A DNA stretch of 64,000 nucleotides from JAGXRK01 sp963804005. Its GTDB lineage: Bacteria; Bacteroidota; Ignavibacteria; Ignavibacteriales; Ignavibacteriaceae. The notes under the pieces were generated by a model. The model was not told where the DNA came from, searched no databases, and saw nothing but the letters and a program-made list of their open reading frames with translations. The stretch covers positions 124,001-188,000 of the forward strand of contig CAWDOP010000008.1 in the NCBI GenBank assembly GCA_963804005.1. The letters are read 5' to 3'. The position numbers were made by a program, and so were the translations under genes. Shown in pieces: positions 62,952 to 64,000 of the stretch (position 1 is the first letter of the stretch; every line of letters starts with the position of its first letter).

Positions 62952-63842
62952 TTAACCTCGTGGATGAAAATCTCGATGAACCTGTTTAATATAATCTCTG
63001 TCTATATGAGTATAAATCTGTGTTGTTGAAATATCCGAATGTCCAAGCATTTCCTGCACCGCTCTTAAATCTGCGCCACCTTCAATAAGATGTGTAGCAA
63101 AGGAATGCCTAAATGTATGCGGATGAACTTCTTTTTCTATTCCGGCTTGCTTTGAATAAAAATCTATTATTTTCCAAATACCCATTCTTGAAAACTTTGT
63201 GCCTCTTGTATTCAGAAAAACAATATTTTCACTTTTAATTTTATTTTCAAGCAAGGGACGACTTTTTGTAAGATACTTTTTCGTCCATTTTATTGCACTG
63301 CTTCCTATCGGCACTAATCTTTCTTTTGAACCTTTGCCAATAACTCTTATCACCACATCATTTAGATAAAGATTAGATATCTTAAGATTAATTAACTCTG
63401 ATACTCTTAATCCGCATGCATAAAATATTTCTAATATTGCTTTATCTCTCAATCCAAATTTTGTAGTTACATCTGGTGAATCCAGTATTTTTTCAACCTC
63501 ATTAATATTAAGCACAACCGGAAGTCTTCTGCTGAGCTTTGGCGGATTAAGTTTCTCAACAGGATTTGTTTTTATGTAAGCATTCTGATGAAGATATGAA
63601 AAAAAGCCTTTTATTGATGAATGATATCTTGCTGCAGAAGTTGATGTTAATCCGGCATCTTTGAGAAGTTTAAAGAATTCAGTAAGAATTTTAGAATCAA
63701 CGACGGAAGGATCATCAATTTTTTTTTCTTCGAGAAAAAGGATAAATGATTTTATATCGTTTCTGTAAGAAGTTAGCGTATTTACGGACAGATTTCTTTC
63801 TAGTTTAAGAACGGTAAGATATTCTTTAAGAAAAATTTCCAT
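62952..63842 (-). CDS. xerD: Site-specific tyrosine recombinase XerD
   Basis: This 296-residue recombinase has an N-terminal SAM-like core-binding domain (KEYLTVLKLERNLSVNTLTSY) and a C-terminal catalytic domain. The catalytic residues are Arg in CGLRVSELINL, HTFRHSFATHLIEGGAD (H-x-x-R), LGHSDISTTQ (His) and the nucleophile in IYTHI. Length and lack of extra domains match XerC/XerD acting at dif. It could be either; the RxxxAVQEMLGHSDISTTQIYTHI-type end (in parts) favours XerD. The ATG overlaps the upstream stop (TAATG). Confidence 0.92.
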   Translation of the reverse strand: MEIFLKEYLTVLKLERNLSVNTLTSYRNDIKSFILFLEEKKIDDPSVVDSKILTEFFKLLKDAGLTSTSAARYHSSIKGFFSYLHQNAYIKTNPVEKLNPPKLSRRLPVVLNINEVEKILDSPDVTTKFGLRDKAILEIFYACGLRVSELINLKISNLYLNDVVIRVIGKGSKERLVPIGSSAIKWTKKYLTKSRPLLENKIKSENIVFLNTRGTKFSRMGIWKIIDFYSKQAGIEKEVHPHTFRHSFATHLIEGGADLRAVQEMLGHSDISTTQIYTHIDRDYIKQVHRDFHPRG

Positions 63843-64000
63843 TACTTACCATTTTCAGAAGTATTGTCCTTTTCCATTTCTTCCTGCTTCGGATATTTTA
63901 TTCTTTTATGATACTGACCAAGCAGAATAGTTTTAACGGAATTCTTTATAATGGTAATATCTCTAAATGTTATTGGCGCTTCATCTAGCTGTCCTTCTTT
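63842..64000 (-). CDS. HD-domain (PgpH/YqfF-like) phosphohydrolase, C-terminal end
   Basis: Only the last 52 codons are in the window: EGQLDEAPITFRDITIIKNS ... LLGQYHKRIKYPKQEEMEKD and a short tail. The EGQLDxxxxT ... GxYHxRIxYP pattern matches the end of 7TM-HD (PgpH-like) proteins, which degrade cyclic-di-AMP in other phyla. The rest of the gene lies beyond the right edge. Its stop overlaps the xerD start by one base. Confidence 0.7.
   Translation of the reverse strand, partial: KEGQLDEAPITFRDITIIKNSVKTILLGQYHKRIKYPKQEEMEKDNTSENGK

Noticed and set aside
62952..63842. XerD considered as a phage or island integrase
   Set aside because: Length, domain make-up and housekeeping neighbours match chromosomal XerC/XerD; no attachment site or phage genes are seen.

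Overview
The window is AT-rich chromosomal DNA from a member of the Ignavibacteriota / Bacteroidota-Chlorobi group. The signs are several secreted proteins with the Por-system (type IX secretion) C-terminal sorting domain (NFPNPFNP ... GIYxYRIES...VRKMTLIK), a GWxTD-domain protein, the bacillithiol enzyme BshA, an Omp85/POTRA protein, MlaEFD, LptE and GT9/GT2 glycosyltransferases. This assignment is inference from gene content; no marker gene such as rRNA is present.

Layout. 1-4.96 kb: an arsenic island on the minus strand (two ArsR repressors, ArsM methyltransferase, a large metal-type permease, ArsC arsenate reductase, two small CxxC thioredoxin-like proteins, ACR3 efflux pump) with three perfect palindromes that look like ArsR operators. 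5.1-5.6 kb: tRNA-Arg(CCU) whose 5' half overlaps the end of a frameshifted GIY-YIG nuclease gene. A displaced second copy of the tRNA 5' half lies on the far side of that gene, so the locus looks like an insertion into the anticodon loop of a tRNA gene. 5.8-8.5 kb: ECF sigma factor, membrane anti-sigma factor with HEAT-like repeats, and a DUF4097 protein. 8.8-15.2 kb: nucleotide-sugar reductase and PfkB kinase, BshA, an rRNA m5C methyltransferase, and a secreted polysaccharide deacetylase. 15.3-40.5 kb: a long minus-strand housekeeping stretch (uvrA, mlaDFE, yraN, rnhB, UbiA-type prenyltransferase, CDGSH protein, Omp85 protein, phosphofructokinase-type kinase, GWxTD protein, rimO, cdsA, CPBP protease, DUF3108, GT9, alkyladenine glycosylase, TPR protein, GT2, lptE, sigma-54 activator, metallo-beta-lactamase-fold hydrolase, SPOR protein with frameshift, miaB).

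40.5-57.7 kb is an accessory, repeat-rich plus-strand region. It holds two decayed DUF559 endonuclease fragments, a broken Ig-like Por-secreted gene, and a stretch (about 44.2-45.0 kb) whose sequence alternates every 10-30 bases between two different genes. After these come an extracellular endonuclease/exonuclease/phosphatase gene with a frameshift, three paralogous Por-secreted adhesin-like genes with a shared long leader, a fungal-type cytosine deaminase abutting a truncated sorting domain, and a frameshifted lamin-tail protein. 57.8-64 kb returns to ordinary genes: a GlmU-like nucleotidyltransferase, a small outer membrane protein, an O-antigen ligase-like protein, a lipoprotein, a site-2 protease, XerD and the end of an HD-domain phosphohydrolase.

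The most notable signals are the tRNA-splitting GIY-YIG cassette, small palindromic repeats inserted in frame in coding linkers, and the two-template mosaic, which is best explained as an assembly artefact. Several single-base frameshifts in otherwise intact genes also suggest residual indel errors in the sequence.
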